Below the pieces are notes generated by a model. The model did not search any database. It saw only the letters and a program-made list of their open reading frames with translations, and was not told where the DNA came from. Source: Mytilisepta virgata (taxonomy: Eukaryota; Mollusca; Bivalvia; Mytilida; Mytilidae). From it: a DNA stretch of 64,000 nucleotides. A program made the translations under genes and the position numbers. The stretch covers positions 33,806,150 through 33,870,149 of the forward strand of contig CM051514.1 of assembly GCA_028015205.1 (NCBI GenBank), in the 5' to 3' direction. Shown piece by piece: positions 63,704-64,000 of this stretch. How positions within the stretch are numbered: position 1 is the first letter of the stretch; the number at the start of each line of letters is the position of its first letter.

Positions 63704-64000
63704 CTATCAAAAATAAAACACTCCTCTGATAACTATCTGCAACTGAAGCAATACTGCATCATCAAGTAAAAAATAAATCAGCAAATATGAATACTTTGGC
63801 AGTATTTTCTAATATGAAAATCATTAAAAAATTTTCTTGGTACACATAATTAAATACAACTAATCTGTATATATCTGTAAAATACTGCTGAATCCTTATG
63901 ATCAAATAGTATCTATAGATGGCAATTACTGTCAGTTTAAACCAGATAATGAATAAACAATAAAATGGAGAACAGGAAAGGTCAAGAATGACAAACCAAT

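Overview
The window is animal nuclear DNA: AT-rich, full of introns, and dense in short non-autonomous transposable elements. Several repeat types (tandem-core elements ending in a hairpin, a Penelope-like remnant, a tRNA-derived SINE with an ATCC tail) are of the kind common in bivalve molluscs. A mussel-like bivalve is my best guess; that is inference, not proof.

Almost all of the coding signal belongs to one very large gene on the minus strand. I could place 55 exons between 63703 and 1193. Every exon has an AG acceptor and a GT donor, every join keeps frame, and together they encode 3,282 codons without a stop. The gene runs off both sides of the window or ends in exons I cannot see: no start codon, signal peptide or stop was found. 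The protein is a tandem array of about 197-residue units, numbered here U1 (63.7 kb) to U16 (1.2 kb) in transcript order. Each unit is built in a fixed order: module A (six-cysteine, CTGxDCC core), microexon D (always 43 nt, or fused to A), module B (SVCFES-GPC ... LPKPLCNW) and module C (helical-looking LLEELGI-YL-C ... NGW). A unit carries ten cysteines (A 6, B 3, C 1). U11 alone also carries a complete von Willebrand factor A domain, in one exon between B and C. Cysteine content and phase-1 flanking introns suggest a secreted or extracellular giant protein. I do not recognise the A/B/C modules as a named family, and function is unknown.

The introns hold the rest. Low side (1-14.8 kb): two copies of an ~800-bp repeat, one split by a 1.5-kb pearl-like element with a ~182-bp tandem core, plus a second short copy of that element, a CTCACCTG-ended element with ~165-bp internal repeats, small inverted-repeat elements and a ~145-bp array. 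Middle (15-33 kb): the vWA exon at 19.7-20.3 kb, a 5.9-kb intron with four elements, and a broken Penelope-like reverse transcriptase. 35-43 kb: a pogo/Tigger-type element, two tandem-core elements, palindromic MITEs, and a SINE with a 14-bp target duplication inside an older repeat. 43-64 kb: a TA-flanked mariner/pogo-like element, a nested pair of elements at 55.8-57.5 kb, and a TIR element at 61.7-62.5 kb that carries an ORF of its own.

The most notable points are the modular gene itself, the pattern of A/D intron loss across its units, the single vWA insertion, the simultaneous loss of a cysteine pair in one B module, and a shared end-structure (hairpin followed by A-run) among several unrelated-looking tandem-core elements.
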